Part shown: piece after piece, positions 34,001 through 40,229 of the stretch
How positions within the stretch are numbered: the first letter of the stretch is position 1
Layout: each line of letters starts with the position of its first letter
Assembly (NCBI RefSeq): GCF_030272615.1
Contig: NC_081411.1
Span: 832,122,160-832,180,159, forward strand
Direction: 5' to 3'
Length of the DNA stretch: 58,000 bases
Source of the DNA: Cryptomeria japonica
Taxonomy: Eukaryota; Streptophyta; Pinopsida; Cupressales; Cupressaceae
Position numbers and translations under genes: made by a program
Notes under the pieces: generated by a model
Database searches by the model: none
Told to the model about the DNA's origin: nothing
The model's input: only the letters and a program-made list of their open reading frames with translations

Positions 34001-36667
34001 TTATTTACTCTGTCTGCTGTGTTACGAGAAGTGTGTTTAAAACTTTAATGTTTCCAATGTTAACTGAGGAGCAGACCTGTTGCATCATTTTTTGTAAATG
34101 AAGATCTTTGATGACATTATCCAGTTACCAAAAGAAATTTCTTCAATTAATAACCTTTGTAAAACAATTTCTGAGATAATAACACAAAATCTTACTTTTA
34201 TTAATCAGAATTATAGTAGAATATACAAAACATTTAGGTTTAGCAGTCAATGGTGTAGTGGTAAGGTCAAAAAATTGTCATTGTAATAAGCCAGGCTCTA
34301 CCCTTAGTTGGCATGCGTTTTGCTTATAAAACTACCCTTACTCAAGAAACCAGGTAAGTTCAACTTCAAGAACCAGCACCATTTGGCTTCTTCAGCAAAG
34401 TGTTTAATGTACTTGATATACAAGGCATTGAACACATCATCTAAATTTTGCAATAAAAAATCCAAGATATAAATGCTTTTTATTACAATATTAATTCCAC
34501 TGTCTCGCCATTAAGGGCAAGTCCATTGTTAAAGGGTGGCGGCGTTTCAACAGCCATCAGAATTCAAATCTCCACCAGGCCTACGTGCACGCCCACTCTT
34601 TGGCCTGTCCTGGGCTGCTATGCTTGCAGGTTCAGATTTCATCTCCATGAATAGGTCCCCCATTTGCAGTCCCACCATTAATGGACTCAGTTAACGCCCC
34701 AACTACAGTCAGGGATGCAACAACACCCTCACATAGTAAATCCAAAAAAAGTGTCAATATAAGTAACACATTTAGCACCACAGCATCTCTACACTTACAA
34801 CTTGGAAGACTATATACTAAGATTTCTAAAAAATAATAATAAAATATCCCTTCTGCAGAAATGCTTATTTAATGACTACTTATTAAATTAACAGCCATTA
34901 TGAGAAAATAAACAACCACATTACTAACTCTGTAATAAGCCAAACATGACCTAATTTACAGAATCGCATAATTAAACAACATCATCAATTGGAATCCAAA
35001 TACCATTTGGTCAGAAATGGATTCCAAAAAATTTACAATGTTGGATACGGTAATTTACAGGATCCTTTGATGCAAATTCTCCACCAATCTTATCCAATGG
35101 ATACATACAGTAGAGCAAAACCAAAATAGATATTAGGAATAAAAAAGGGGAAAACTTCAACCAATCATGCCACAAAATGAAGAAATACAAGATAAAAGTT
35201 AAAAAAAAATTTACTAATTGCAAAAATGAACTCGCTAATTCAATAAGCAACCTGACATTGAAACCCTAGAATTATAAGAGTATAAAGGTTTATGCACCTT
35301 AGAAAGAACTTTGAGGTAAAGGAAAGCTTAATTCGCTCCATTGGGATCGAACACCACAGCTAAAATTAATGCACCAATAACCAACGCAAGCCCAAGACAA
35401 CAAAGAAACACCACCATCCCCAAATGGTCAAAAGCAACAAGTAATAATAAGATCCGAATAAGACTAAAGCACTCAGAACAAGTGTAGCACCCTAAATGCA
35501 AAAGACATTCTTTTGGGAGATCAAACTTAAATGCCACCGTTCTAATGTTCCAGAAGACTGAGATCTAGTGGAATAAATACCCAGAGTGACAAGAACCAAT
35601 AATACCTGTAATAAACATGTATACAACTCGAAGGCTTTGCGCAACAGAGGAAGTGAATAACCCTAAAAGCTAAGAAGCGACGAAATTGGGAAGCAAACTT
35701 AACAACCATCATTCTAAAGCTCTGGGATGATAGCATTCAGTGAAATGAATGCCCAGAAGTAACATATTAGCAAACCAAGCACAATCTAAATAATAAGTGG
35801 ATATCAGACGTAGTGACCTCTGTATCATGCATCAGAGTACTATCAGACCAAGCCTGCTTCTCAGGAACATTTGGCATGACTCAAGGTAACAGCAATACTA
35901 CTGAGAGCACCGCATCCATATATTGGATTTCTACCATGCAAAGCTCGTTCAACTTATCTTTCGATTAGCTGCAAAATACTACTTAGAGCTGCAATGAGAC
36001 TGTTGATCCGTGCACGGTGGGGTGATTTCGCTTAAGTGTAATTACCAACCTCCAGAACGAGGTGTGTGCATCCTGAAGAATTTCTTCACGGCAGAGCCAC
36101 AACTCGAGCATCTTAATAAACATGGGCCTGCGATTGTCTCTCAACCTCGCCAGCTCAGAATTAAATCTACTCTAAAAGTGATGACTCCAACTAACAAATT
36201 ACGAAACACATACATCCCCACACCAAAAAAATGCACAAACTCCACAATACAAAATCCAAGTCTTGTAACAAGCAACAACAAAAACTTCAAGAAAGCAAAT
36301 AAAATTGAATTACCCGATCCTTCATTCGCCATTTGGAAACTAAGCCGCTCTCAGACGGTCCAGACGGCGTGCAAGCCTCAAAGGCATCATGTCTGAGGTC
36401 ATTAAAATACACAGTCGGAGGCAAATAAACAATACTAGTGCTAGTATTAGCACTCGCTGTCGACGCTGGCACTGCAGCCGCGGCAGATGCAGAAGTAACA
36501 GCGAGGTTATCTCCCTGCACTAGTCTCCTGCTTCCAATCCCATCCTCAAACGCAATGCGTGCACCCATCTGATTACCAGCCATATTATTAACACTACTAT
36601 TACTAACTCTATCCCCCTCCTTACTACACCCGCCTGAATTCAACACGACCAGATCTCCCAGTGCCAT
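920..36667 (-). CDS. RAPTOR: RAPTOR (regulatory-associated protein of TOR), 5' ten coding exons, 3' part outside window
   Basis: RAPTOR is the scaffold of TOR complex 1 and presents substrates such as S6 kinase to the TOR kinase in the cytoplasm. Ten exons with GT/AG borders and matching phases join into 486 stop-free codons starting from ATG at 36665-36667. The N-terminal 100 residues are low-complexity. The remainder matches the Raptor N-terminal caspase-like (RNC) domain, including the conserved blocks [56 protein letters not shown] and AEICLSQLP. The His/Cys pair typical of the fold is at residues 217 and 260. The reading frame ends at 920 in phase 0 within an intron, so the HEAT repeats and WD40 propeller lie left of the window. 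Introns 1, 6 and 9 are 15.2, 11.5 and 5.1 kb. The other complete introns are 92-135 bp, apart from intron 2 (2.0 kb). Identification is from recognised conserved motifs, not a database search. The gene appears intact here. Confidence 0.95.
1770..2375 (+). pseudogene. hAT transposase remnant (BED tail plus DUF659-like region)
   Basis: Two open stretches in one frame (1770-2081 and 2109-2375) resemble the start of a plant hAT transposase. The first has [13 protein letters not shown], like the end of a BED zinc finger and its linker. The second has [20 protein letters not shown]-like residues (here [20 protein letters not shown]) and ends [12 protein letters not shown], which matches the DUF659 segment. 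An in-frame stop separates them, and the RNase H-like catalytic core is absent. It is a decayed fragment within RAPTOR intron 9 and cannot be active. Identification is by motif memory. Confidence 0.65.
2395..2580 (+). repeat. Dispersed non-coding repeat, copy A
   Basis: This block shares a series of short motifs in the same order with 15790-15985: an AACCTGTG segment, a run like AACCCAGTGCAAATTTT, a CCAAAAACTCC-like segment, then a T-rich tail. It lies just after the hAT fragment and may belong to the same transposon family. The boundaries are approximate. Confidence 0.4.
2639..2854 (+). repeat. Tandem duplication, 2 x 108 bp
   Basis: The unit at 2639-2746 is repeated at 2747-2854 with one visible base difference. 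It begins CTAAAAGGCAAAACC and ends AATAGAGTTGA. It is non-coding, in RAPTOR intron 9. Confidence 0.9.
3385..3664 (+). repeat. 5' LTR of non-autonomous Copia-derived element
   Basis: It starts TATTAGAATATT and ends ATTTATTTTTCA, so the usual TG start is TA here. The same TA start is seen in all four related LTRs in this window. It contains two copies of a 47-bp AGCTTTTAAGC-rich subrepeat. Confidence 0.95.
3665..3676 (+). other. Primer binding site (initiator tRNA-Met type)
   Basis: TGGTATCAGAGC directly follows the 5' LTR and is complementary to the 3' end of plant initiator tRNA-Met, the standard primer of Copia elements. Confidence 0.9.
4489..4600 (+). pseudogene. Truncated gag start in the non-autonomous element
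   Basis: An ATG at about 4491 opens with MLEHSQKFN and continues to EYRCLDQ. This matches the first gag codons of the autonomous element (minus, starting at 14103). The match is lost soon afterwards, where unrelated hairpin-rich sequence begins. It is only a stub and has an early stop. Such stubs often carry packaging signals (inference). Confidence 0.75.
4616..5070 (+). repeat. Array of degenerate hairpin-forming units
   Basis: About eight imperfect units of 40-60 bp each hold a motif like CGATTTTTTCCTCAAAATCG, that is CGATTTT and AAAATCG arms around a short C/T-rich loop. The sequence is non-coding, lies between the gag stub and the 3' end of the element, and has no match in the autonomous relative. 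Confidence 0.65.
5273..5552 (+). repeat. 3' LTR of non-autonomous Copia-derived element
   Basis: It is the same length as the 5' LTR (280 bp), with three visible differences in its last third. The purine tract AAGGGAAGG ends at 5272. Confidence 0.95.
5553..6076 (-). other. RAPTOR: RAPTOR intron 9, exon-proximal end
   Basis: Plain AT-rich intron sequence between the 3' LTR and the exon 9 donor. I see nothing else in it. Confidence 0.6.
6077..6155 (-). CDS. RAPTOR: RAPTOR exon 9
   Basis: This 79-bp exon encodes [18 protein letters not shown] and SDPNTEFQ. The acceptor is GCTTTACAG and the donor is the consensus GTAAGT, phase 0. Confidence 0.95.
6248..6392 (-). CDS. RAPTOR: RAPTOR exon 8
   Basis: This 145-bp exon encodes [20 protein letters not shown], then [12 protein letters not shown] and [11 protein letters not shown]. 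The acceptor is TTGTGCAG and the donor GTAATT, phase 2. Confidence 0.95.
6508..6662 (-). CDS. RAPTOR: RAPTOR exon 7
   Basis: This 155-bp exon begins with the base that completes the split Trp codon. It encodes [20 protein letters not shown] through [20 protein letters not shown], a hallmark RAPTOR block. The acceptor is TGCTTTCAG and the donor GTATAA, phase 1. It lies 11.5 kb from exon 6, across intron 6, which holds the full-length Copia element. Confidence 0.95.
6663..8930 (-). other. RAPTOR: RAPTOR intron 6, exon 7-proximal part
   Basis: AT-rich intron sequence. Open frames around 8194-8788 have no domain that I recognise on either strand. A poly-A tract lies near 7195. Confidence 0.5.
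8935..9390 (+). pseudogene. Copia RNase H remnant
   Basis: Broken plus-strand translation matches the Copia RNase H end: [16 protein letters not shown], then [12 protein letters not shown] with HACSKYIDM, then a KSLSKA-like motif near 9310 and [10 protein letters not shown]. Several in-frame stops are present. It is a different and older Copia lineage from the element at 9805-15010, and no LTR can be recognised. Confidence 0.75.
9805..10131 (-). repeat. 3' LTR of full-length Copia element
   Basis: 327 bp, about eight differences from the 5' LTR, mostly in the subrepeat block. Confidence 0.95.
10150..10959 (-). pseudogene. Copia RNase H with internal loss
   Basis: The frame is open from 10931 to 10257. 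It includes [41 protein letters not shown] and [11 protein letters not shown]. After PRPTP the sequence jumps directly to the last part ([20 protein letters not shown] in another frame). The block with the CDNQSA and HARTKHI motifs is therefore missing, a loss of roughly 100 bp. The end of the frame runs up to the purine tract at 10140. Confidence 0.85.
10960..12326 (-). pseudogene. Copia integrase C-terminus and reverse transcriptase
   Basis: The open stretch 11070-12326 starts in the integrase end ([30 protein letters not shown]) and continues into RT ([46 protein letters not shown]). After a stop at 11070 the frame continues to YVDD near 10990, the RT catalytic motif. The linker near 11650-11750 is garbled, probably by compensating frame changes. 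Confidence 0.92.
12330..13459 (-). pseudogene. Copia zinc knuckle, protease and integrase N-terminal part
   Basis: A CCHC knuckle ([14 protein letters not shown]) lies near 13400-13360. The protease motif reads WYIGFGDS instead of WxIDSG, so the catalytic Asp is lost, and a stop follows. The GAG-pre-integrase region has [20 protein letters not shown] and [14 protein letters not shown]. Frames change between 13156, 12975 and 12457, so the integrase catalytic core is broken. Confidence 0.85.
13460..14103 (-). pseudogene. Copia gag (UBN2-type), frameshifted
   Basis: The likely start is ATG at 14101-14103, opening MLEHS with an in-frame stop right after. The segment to about 13900 has [16 protein letters not shown] and CLQV-like features, then the frame shifts. 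From 13894 the text has [13 protein letters not shown] and [12 protein letters not shown], typical of UBN2 gag, ending near 13559. Gag forms the virus-like particle in the cytoplasm. The long 5' leader (14104-14671) is non-coding and matches the leader of the short element. Confidence 0.85.
14672..14683 (-). other. Primer binding site (tRNA-Met type)
   Basis: TGGTATCAGAGC on the minus strand follows the 5' LTR directly. Confidence 0.9.
14684..15010 (-). repeat. 5' LTR of full-length Copia element
   Basis: 327 bp, reading TATTAGAATATT to TTTATTTTTCA on the minus strand. It holds three tandem copies of the 47-bp subrepeat, against two in the 280-bp LTRs of the short relative. Confidence 0.95.
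15426..15659 (+). repeat. Perfect tandem duplication, 2 x 117 bp
   Basis: 15426-15542 and 15543-15659 look identical base for base. The unit starts CATCACCTAGATGC and ends CTTCCTTTGCT. It is non-coding, in RAPTOR intron 6. Perfect identity suggests a recent event, or an assembly artefact. Confidence 0.92.
15790..15985 (+). repeat. Dispersed non-coding repeat, copy B
   Basis: Shares motif order with 2395-2580 (AACCTGTG, GAACCCAAGCCGAATTTT-like, CCAAACTCC, T-rich tail). The GGTTC/GAACC-rich text is typical of a gymnosperm-type repeat, but I cannot name the family. Confidence 0.4.
16271..16350 (+). repeat. 31-bp tandem repeat, about 2.6 copies
   Basis: Units start at 16271, 16302 and 16333 with AGTGTTCTATGA. 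The last is partial. It is intronic and non-coding. Confidence 0.85.
16351..18127 (-). other. RAPTOR: RAPTOR intron 6, exon 6-proximal part
   Basis: AT-rich intron sequence. The stretch 16560-16870 has simple AT runs and GAACCCAAACC-like text that may be an old repeat. I see no coding motif. Confidence 0.5.
18128..18288 (-). CDS. RAPTOR: RAPTOR exon 6
   Basis: This 161-bp exon encodes [20 protein letters not shown] through [15 protein letters not shown], a block conserved from plants to animals. The acceptor is TATGTCCAG and the donor GTATTA after TG, phase 2, splitting the Trp codon. Confidence 0.95.
18424..18540 (-). CDS. RAPTOR: RAPTOR exon 5 (caspase-like Cys block)
   Basis: This 117-bp exon encodes [18 protein letters not shown] through VNAFVE. 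It includes YVFDCSAAG, whose Cys (residue 260) corresponds to the caspase nucleophile position. The acceptor is GAGTGCAG and the donor GTAAGG, phase 0. Confidence 0.95.
18641..18799 (-). CDS. RAPTOR: RAPTOR exon 4 (caspase-like His block)
   Basis: This 159-bp exon encodes 53 residues from [18 protein letters not shown] to GEIWLFNK. It includes HYNGHGVP, with the His that aligns with the caspase catalytic His (residue 217). The acceptor is TATGTAG and the donor GTCATA, a weak but valid GT site. It is 97 bp from exon 3. Confidence 0.95.
18897..18979 (-). CDS. RAPTOR: RAPTOR exon 3
   Basis: This 83-bp exon completes the Asp codon split from exon 2 and encodes [19 protein letters not shown] through QYERWQPR, a block conserved in plant RAPTOR. 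The acceptor is AATTTTCAG and the donor GTAATA, phase 0. Confidence 0.95.
18980..20972 (-). other. RAPTOR: RAPTOR intron 2
   Basis: A 2.0-kb intron. It holds a 130-bp-period duplication (separate entry) and otherwise AT-rich sequence without recognisable coding content. Confidence 0.6.
20428..20665 (+). repeat. Diverged tandem duplication, about 130-bp period
   Basis: The stretch from ATGCAGCCCTATGTCCTTAA at 20431 recurs at 20561 with a handful of differences. The second copy stops near 20665, shorter than the first. It lies in RAPTOR intron 2. Confidence 0.85.
20973..21075 (-). CDS. RAPTOR: RAPTOR exon 2
   Basis: This exon encodes residues 119-153, starting [20 protein letters not shown] and ending with CWI, and belongs to the first strand of the caspase-like fold. 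The acceptor is TTTTATGCAG and the donor is GTAAGC after one base of the next codon (phase 1). It is 103 bp long. It lies 15.2 kb from exon 1. Confidence 0.95.
22098..22113 (+). repeat. (AG)n microsatellite
   Basis: A short run of alternating A and G, followed by purine-rich sequence to about 22150. It lies in RAPTOR intron 1. Confidence 0.85.
22270..23381 (+). pseudogene. Degenerate Copia remnant (linker to RNase H)
   Basis: 22322-22500 resembles the acidic/Pro-rich linker between integrase and RT. 22955-23080 has YDANY and IALSCTKA-like text, matching the RNase H region, and around 23225-23260 reads THKHID-type text (ACC AAG CAT ATT GAT ATC CAC). Many stops and frame changes occur. RT itself is not recognisable, so the middle is probably deleted. 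Motif-level support only. Confidence 0.55.
23382..23870 (+). repeat. Probable 3' LTR of the degenerate Copia remnant
   Basis: It starts TGTTAGAGGGTGGTATTAG just after the RNase H remnant, as a Copia 3' LTR would. A TTTTCTCGGTTCAATTATAC-like U5 end lies near 23770. The right border is a guess because no second LTR is present. Confidence 0.4.
24840..25520 (-). pseudogene. LINE ORF1 remnant (DUF4283-like)
   Basis: Minus-strand text has [15 protein letters not shown], then AALRI and [19 protein letters not shown], then a decayed zinc-knuckle-like end with GPIVKDC. This order matches the DUF4283 and knuckle region of plant LINE ORF1. Stops and frame changes occur throughout, and no reverse transcriptase was seen beside it. 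Confidence 0.6.
25660..26836 (-). other. RAPTOR: RAPTOR intron 1 segment without recognisable content
   Basis: AT-rich. A short near-repeat AAAAGATTACATAATTTAGC recurs at about 25677 and 25747 (about 70 bp apart). No coding motif was recognised. Confidence 0.5.
26837..27110 (+). repeat. Degenerate tandem repeat, ~80-bp unit, about 3.4 copies
   Basis: Units start near 26839, 26919, 26997 and 27078, each with GCTATTTATA(C/G)TAAGTGCTT-like text followed by TTTTTCTAGGTTTTTCT-like text. The copies have diverged by substitutions and small gaps. Confidence 0.75.
27903..28150 (-). mobile_element. tRNA-derived SINE
   Basis: On the minus strand the element starts near GACTCTTAGTGTCGTGGTAG, which resembles a pol III A box. 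GGTTCAAACCCC at about 28084-28095 is a good match to the B box consensus GGTTCRANNCC. The spacing of about 40 bp is right. A body of about 160 bp follows and the element ends in an A-rich tail (T run at 27903-27912 on the plus strand). There is no clear target duplication. It is not a functional tRNA, since no cloverleaf 3' half follows. Confidence 0.7.
28151..29330 (-). other. RAPTOR: RAPTOR intron 1 segment without recognisable content
   Basis: AT-rich with T runs (28870-28960). No coding or transposon motif was recognised. Confidence 0.5.
29331..29525 (+). repeat. Tandem duplication, about 98-bp unit
   Basis: TTTTCTCACATTTTGGTT followed by CTCCAAGAGTATTGATCTTC occurs at about 29331 and again at about 29429, with several base differences. 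Confidence 0.8.
30455..30530 (+). repeat. Tandem duplication, 2 x 38 bp
   Basis: CCATTGCAACTAGCA followed by GCATTGCAGAGTATGGGAGT occurs at 30455 and 30493, with one visible difference. Confidence 0.9.
30930..31290 (+). pseudogene. LINE-type RNase H (RVT_3-like) remnant
   Basis: Plus-strand text has [22 protein letters not shown], like the second block of plant LINE RNase H domains, and later [15 protein letters not shown], like its conserved C-terminal motif. Stops and a frame change lie between. No RT was seen upstream. The following 31300-32400 may be further decayed repeat, but I cannot name it. Confidence 0.6.
31300..34240 (-). other. RAPTOR: RAPTOR intron 1 segment without recognisable content
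   Basis: AT-rich. Scattered short open frames (for example 33362-33735) have no recognisable domain on either strand. Confidence 0.5.
34245..34385 (+). mobile_element. Possible second tRNA-derived SINE head
   Basis: CAATGGTGTAGTGGTAAGGTC at about 34247-34267 resembles a pol III A box, with a weak B-box-like GGCTCTACCC about 30 bp further on. The tail is not clear. Weak support. Confidence 0.3.
34498..34735 (-). other. GC-richer island with broken coding-like text
   Basis: Within AT-rich intron 1 this segment is clearly richer in G and C. On the minus strand a 43-codon frame reads [20 protein letters not shown], then [16 protein letters not shown], ending at a stop near 34545. The preceding text reads better in another frame ([11 protein letters not shown]). 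I do not recognise it. It could be a retroposed exon fragment or part of an unknown repeat. Confidence 0.3.
34736..36313 (-). other. RAPTOR: RAPTOR intron 1, exon 1-proximal part
   Basis: AT-rich intron sequence. I see no second exon or transposon motif. Leader introns or alternative exons cannot be excluded. Confidence 0.5.
36314..36667 (-). CDS. RAPTOR: RAPTOR exon 1 (start codon, variable N-terminus)
   Basis: This exon encodes residues 1-118. The ATG is at 36665-36667 and the first residues are MALGDLVVL, which fits plant RAPTOR proteins. A Ser/Ala/Thr-rich low-complexity stretch follows, then the conserved [15 protein letters not shown] and [12 protein letters not shown] blocks. The donor GTAATT follows CGG, phase 0. 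Low-complexity plant RAPTOR N-termini vary between species, so the exact start rests on this ATG and the family-like first residues. Confidence 0.93.
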
Positions 36668-37440
36668 CCAAATAACACTAAGTTTAAACCCCCACCCGTT
36701 TCAACAACCCTTATTTCAAATCTTTCTTTTCCAATTTGTTCTTCAGTAACCCTAAATTTGAATAATTCTTCAGTAGGCCTGAATTTATAACCTGATTTTT
36801 TCTGCAGTAACCCTTCACCTCCGATTTCTTCTACAGTAACTCTGATATAAACCCTTCTCTCCTGATTGTTTTCTCCAAGTTGAACCTTCATATGCTGATT
36901 TCTTCCTCAATAACCCCAGATATACTTCAATCACCCCGAATATAAAACCTTGTCTACTGTTTCCTTCTTCAATATTACACTTCTCTGCTGATTTCTTCTT
37001 CGAAGCTGATAACCCTATATTTAAATCCTTGCCCGCTGATTTTATCTTTGACAACATCAAATGCAAACCCTTGTCCCTTAAATTTTCCTCCGAATTTAAA
37101 GCCCGCTAAATACCTTTTATTCGGCTCATCAACCCAAGCTAAAATAAGTGATATTGACAAATCCATAGGCCGCCATAGCTGTGGAAGAACATATGCAGGG
37201 CAAATCTTTCCAAAAACCGCAGATGAGGATTCCAGTCCTGTCAAGAAACGCAGCCGTTTTTCGTCGTCCGTTTTGTTTTTAATTTTTTGGGGCTTTTGCC
37301 TGGGTGGCTGTCTTATTACAGAGTAACACTGCCCTGTTTCCTAAATAAAACCCAAGTGGTATTTACTGCTGCATGAGAAGGCACAGCCGTAAATAGTTAA
37401 AAGTACTCAACAATGGGGACACTTGGTGTCCAAATACAGG
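36668..37440 (-). promoter_or_regulatory. RAPTOR: Probable RAPTOR 5' leader
   Basis: The stretch upstream of the RAPTOR ATG is inferred to be leader. It holds a degenerate minisatellite (separate entry) and overlapping open stretches in all three minus-strand frames, so upstream reading frames are likely if it is transcribed. The transcription start cannot be fixed from sequence alone. Confidence 0.45.
36690..37100 (-). repeat. Degenerate 30-45-bp minisatellite in RAPTOR leader
   Basis: About ten imperfect units on the minus strand share GAAGAAGAAATCAGC and GGGTTTATA- or GGGTTACTG-like blocks. The copies are diverged and vary in length. Confidence 0.65.
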
Positions 37441-37478
37441 CGAGCCCATCTGACATATACATGATATATACATGTGGG

Positions 37479-37492
37479 TATAAATATATATA
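37479..37492 (-). promoter_or_regulatory. RAPTOR: Candidate TATA box for RAPTOR
   Basis: The run TATAAATATATATA reads TATATATATTTATA on the minus strand, about 0.8 kb upstream of the start codon. It lies in a generally AT-rich patch, so it is only a candidate. Confidence 0.3.
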
Positions 37493-37537
37493 TCGTGTAT
37501 GTATGCGTATACGTCGACTAGGGCTGGAACTACATGC

Positions 37538-37555
37538 AGCGGCGGCGGCGGCGGC
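37538..37555 (+). repeat. (GGC)n microsatellite
   Basis: About six GGC units followed by AGAAGAAGAAGG. It lies upstream of RAPTOR, possibly in its promoter region. Confidence 0.85.
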
Positions 37556-37599
37556 AGAAGAAGAAGGTGGATGAGTTGCAGGTTAGTGGGGTGAATTTA

Positions 37600-39000
37600 A
37601 CGGGCAGAGAGCCAATACACCATGAGAAAAAATAAAAGCCGAATTTTTTTAAAAAATTAAATAAAACAACTCGACTGGAGTTGAGTTTGAGATTTAGGTT
37701 TGCAAGGCCTTTTTATATTATTTTTTATTGACGGGATTGAGAAGGTTCATCAAGAGTTGGAAAGCACCTAAGAGATGATAAAGTGACCTTTGAACGAGTA
37801 TGTGTATTCTATGGGTATGCTAATCCTATCATTTCAAAACAGATTTAATTATAATCTAATTTTTTTTTAAATCATAATTTCAAGAGATTTAATTATGTTT
37901 TCCATTCTTATCAAGGGTGTTTGGAATGTGATATTCTTTTTTGACAATTAAAATAATCTCTAATACGATGCAATAATGTCATAGATCAACTACTTCTATT
38001 AAAATATTTAAAAAACTACAATAGTTGCAAGTCTTGTGTAATTTACCAATTTACTCACAACTTTCAAGTAACATAGTAGAGGTTATCCAGTGACTCTAGG
38101 TTTGAATTGTAAGCTTCACCCCCACTACTATCCAAGCTCAACTAAACAATATTGAGATCTCTCACTATGTTAATTAGGAACGACTCCACTTTACAAACTA
38201 TGAAACGCACTATTGGAAATATTAAAATAAAAATAACAAACACTAGACATATATGATCTTTTTTGCTTGCCTTTAATACACAAGATATTAGATTACAAGT
38301 GTGTGATACAAGGAAACTTAGGCATAGATTTACAACTAGTATACTTATATTAAAAAAAAAAATGTAAAATATGCCAAGAGATATCTTTAGAAGAGAATCA
38401 TTGTAAAATAAATGTTATTCTAAAAAACTAAACACCAAGAATACAAATCCATTAAACTCCTTCATGCAAAAAGTTGTGAATCTAGTTGAAGACAAGTGGT
38501 GAGGGTTCTATTTTATTTGGAGTAATAAAATAACACCTCCACCAAAACTGAAACATGACATATTTCATTCATTTACCCGTCATTTGCATGTCAAATTGTT
38601 TCACAAATGGATTTTTGTTTATTGACATTTTGGTGTCATTGTAGATGCCTCTTAGCATAATAATTCAAACTAAATACATGATGCATCTTAAGCTTTCCCA
38701 GTATATAATAAAATAGATGAGCTTTAAAGATGATCGAGATGATCCTTTCTACTCTATGGACAAAGTTAGAGCAATATTTTCTTTGTACTAAAAATGGATC
38801 CATGTTGTTCAAGGCTACAAGTAAACTTCTAGGTAACACCATCGGGGAATCTAATAAGATGTGTACCATATTTAAACATGTTACATGCAATTTCGTTCAC
38901 TTTTATATAATGTTTATTTTGAATTTATAAGGATCATAAATGTTTTTGCTAAAGATTTGATAGAATAAATTTGAATAATATCTAACTAAAATCTAAAACT
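37600..39000. other. Intergenic AT-rich stretch
   Basis: I see no coding, RNA or transposon motif. Short open frames near 38636-38930 are on both strands and look like chance. Confidence 0.5.
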
Positions 39001-39438
39001 TAAGACCCTTAACAAACCCTAAAGCTCTCTAAATCGTGGACTTCCCCTCCCCTGCAAACAAAGCAACATGTATAACATTATTCCCAACCCTAATAATAAT
39101 AGTTGTTTATGTGTGAGGGGAGCCATACAAAGAGTGACTAGAGAAGTAAAGAATAAAAAATGAGGGGATAGAAAAAAAAAAAATTGATAAAAGTGACCAA
39201 GGTCACTGAAAATTTTATTATTAAAATAAAAAGAAGATACATAGTTAGCTTCAAAGAGAGTGAAGCAAATTACAAAATGTTCATGAAGCCCAACCAAAAC
39301 AAAGGAATCCCAAAGAAAGTGACAAGAACCACCCATCATCCCCCATGTTGGCAAGCCAGCATGATGCACATTAAGAACAATCTAAAACTGACGATCTTTG
39401 CAAGAATATAATTACAAAGAGGATGTTCACAAGCTTAT

Positions 39439-40200
39439 TTACGAGCCAAACTCAGAAGAAGAAGAAAGAGAATCCTCAAGAGGATCTATTGAACTGAACC
39501 AATCATTTGAGCCAGCAGAAATCACATCCAACTCCATACAAGAAAGATCAGGTCCCAAATCCATATCAAGAGCATATCGAACATCATCATCGTCCCTGAA
39601 AATATGATCCACAGTATCACCCACAACAGAAGGAATAGTTTGCAATGAAGGGATAAGCATTGGATCCACTCCATCACATTCACACGGGTGGATAAGCAAA
39701 GTAAAAAGCCCCAGAAAATAATCAAGGGCAGAAGACACCAAAGGGGGAGCCACCACCTCAAGCAAACCCCCAAACTCCTAGATAGCATCCTTGAAATCAC
39801 CCACCTGCACACCAAATCTAACCACAACAAGAAGCTCACAAATACAAGTGTTGGCCATGAAATTACGAAAATCCACAAAACCACTAATGGGGAAGAAACC
39901 ATTCTCTGGTCTATGAGAATTTAATAGGAAAACAAGAATATCACTAGCAAGTGTATCATTAATCACATACCTATATGCAATAAACCGAACCAATGGGATA
40001 TCTTATAATAAGTCCATGATAACTGTGAGAAATCTGGAAACAACTTTAGAAAGGAGGGCAGAAGAGTTATTTTCCAACTAGGAATTACCAATCAAAGTTC
40101 AAATAGCCTCCTCTATGTGATTGCAACTCATGGAAAATGCCATTGAGAGTCTCTCAAAATAATATGAGACTTCAACCCTAACCTCCCAAGGGATAAAAAT
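39439..40200 (-). pseudogene. Unidentified decayed reading frame (about 250 codons)
   Basis: One minus-strand frame can be followed from about 40200 to the stop at 39439-39441 without a frameshift. It is broken by four stops (one near 40108, one near 40084, one at 40003-40005 and one at 39778-39780). Recognisable pieces are VSYYFERLSMAFSMSCNHIE, LSKVVSRFLTVIMDLL, YVINDTLASDILVFLLNSHR and an acidic Ser-rich end (DDDDVRYALDMDLGPD, LSSSSEFGS). I do not recognise the family. The downstream 39000-39438 has AATAAAA-like text on the same strand and could be its 3' untranslated part. Confidence 0.45.
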
Positions 40201-40229
40201 TTTGCTTTATATCACACATCAATTAAAGT

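Noticed and set aside
35328-35537. Minus-strand hydrophobic 69-codon frame in RAPTOR intron 1
   Set aside because: No similarity is recognised, and hydrophobic short frames are common by chance in T-rich DNA.
37048-37326. Plus-strand 92-codon frame that could be a divergent gene
   Set aside because: It overlaps the RAPTOR leader repeats and shows no domain or codon bias.
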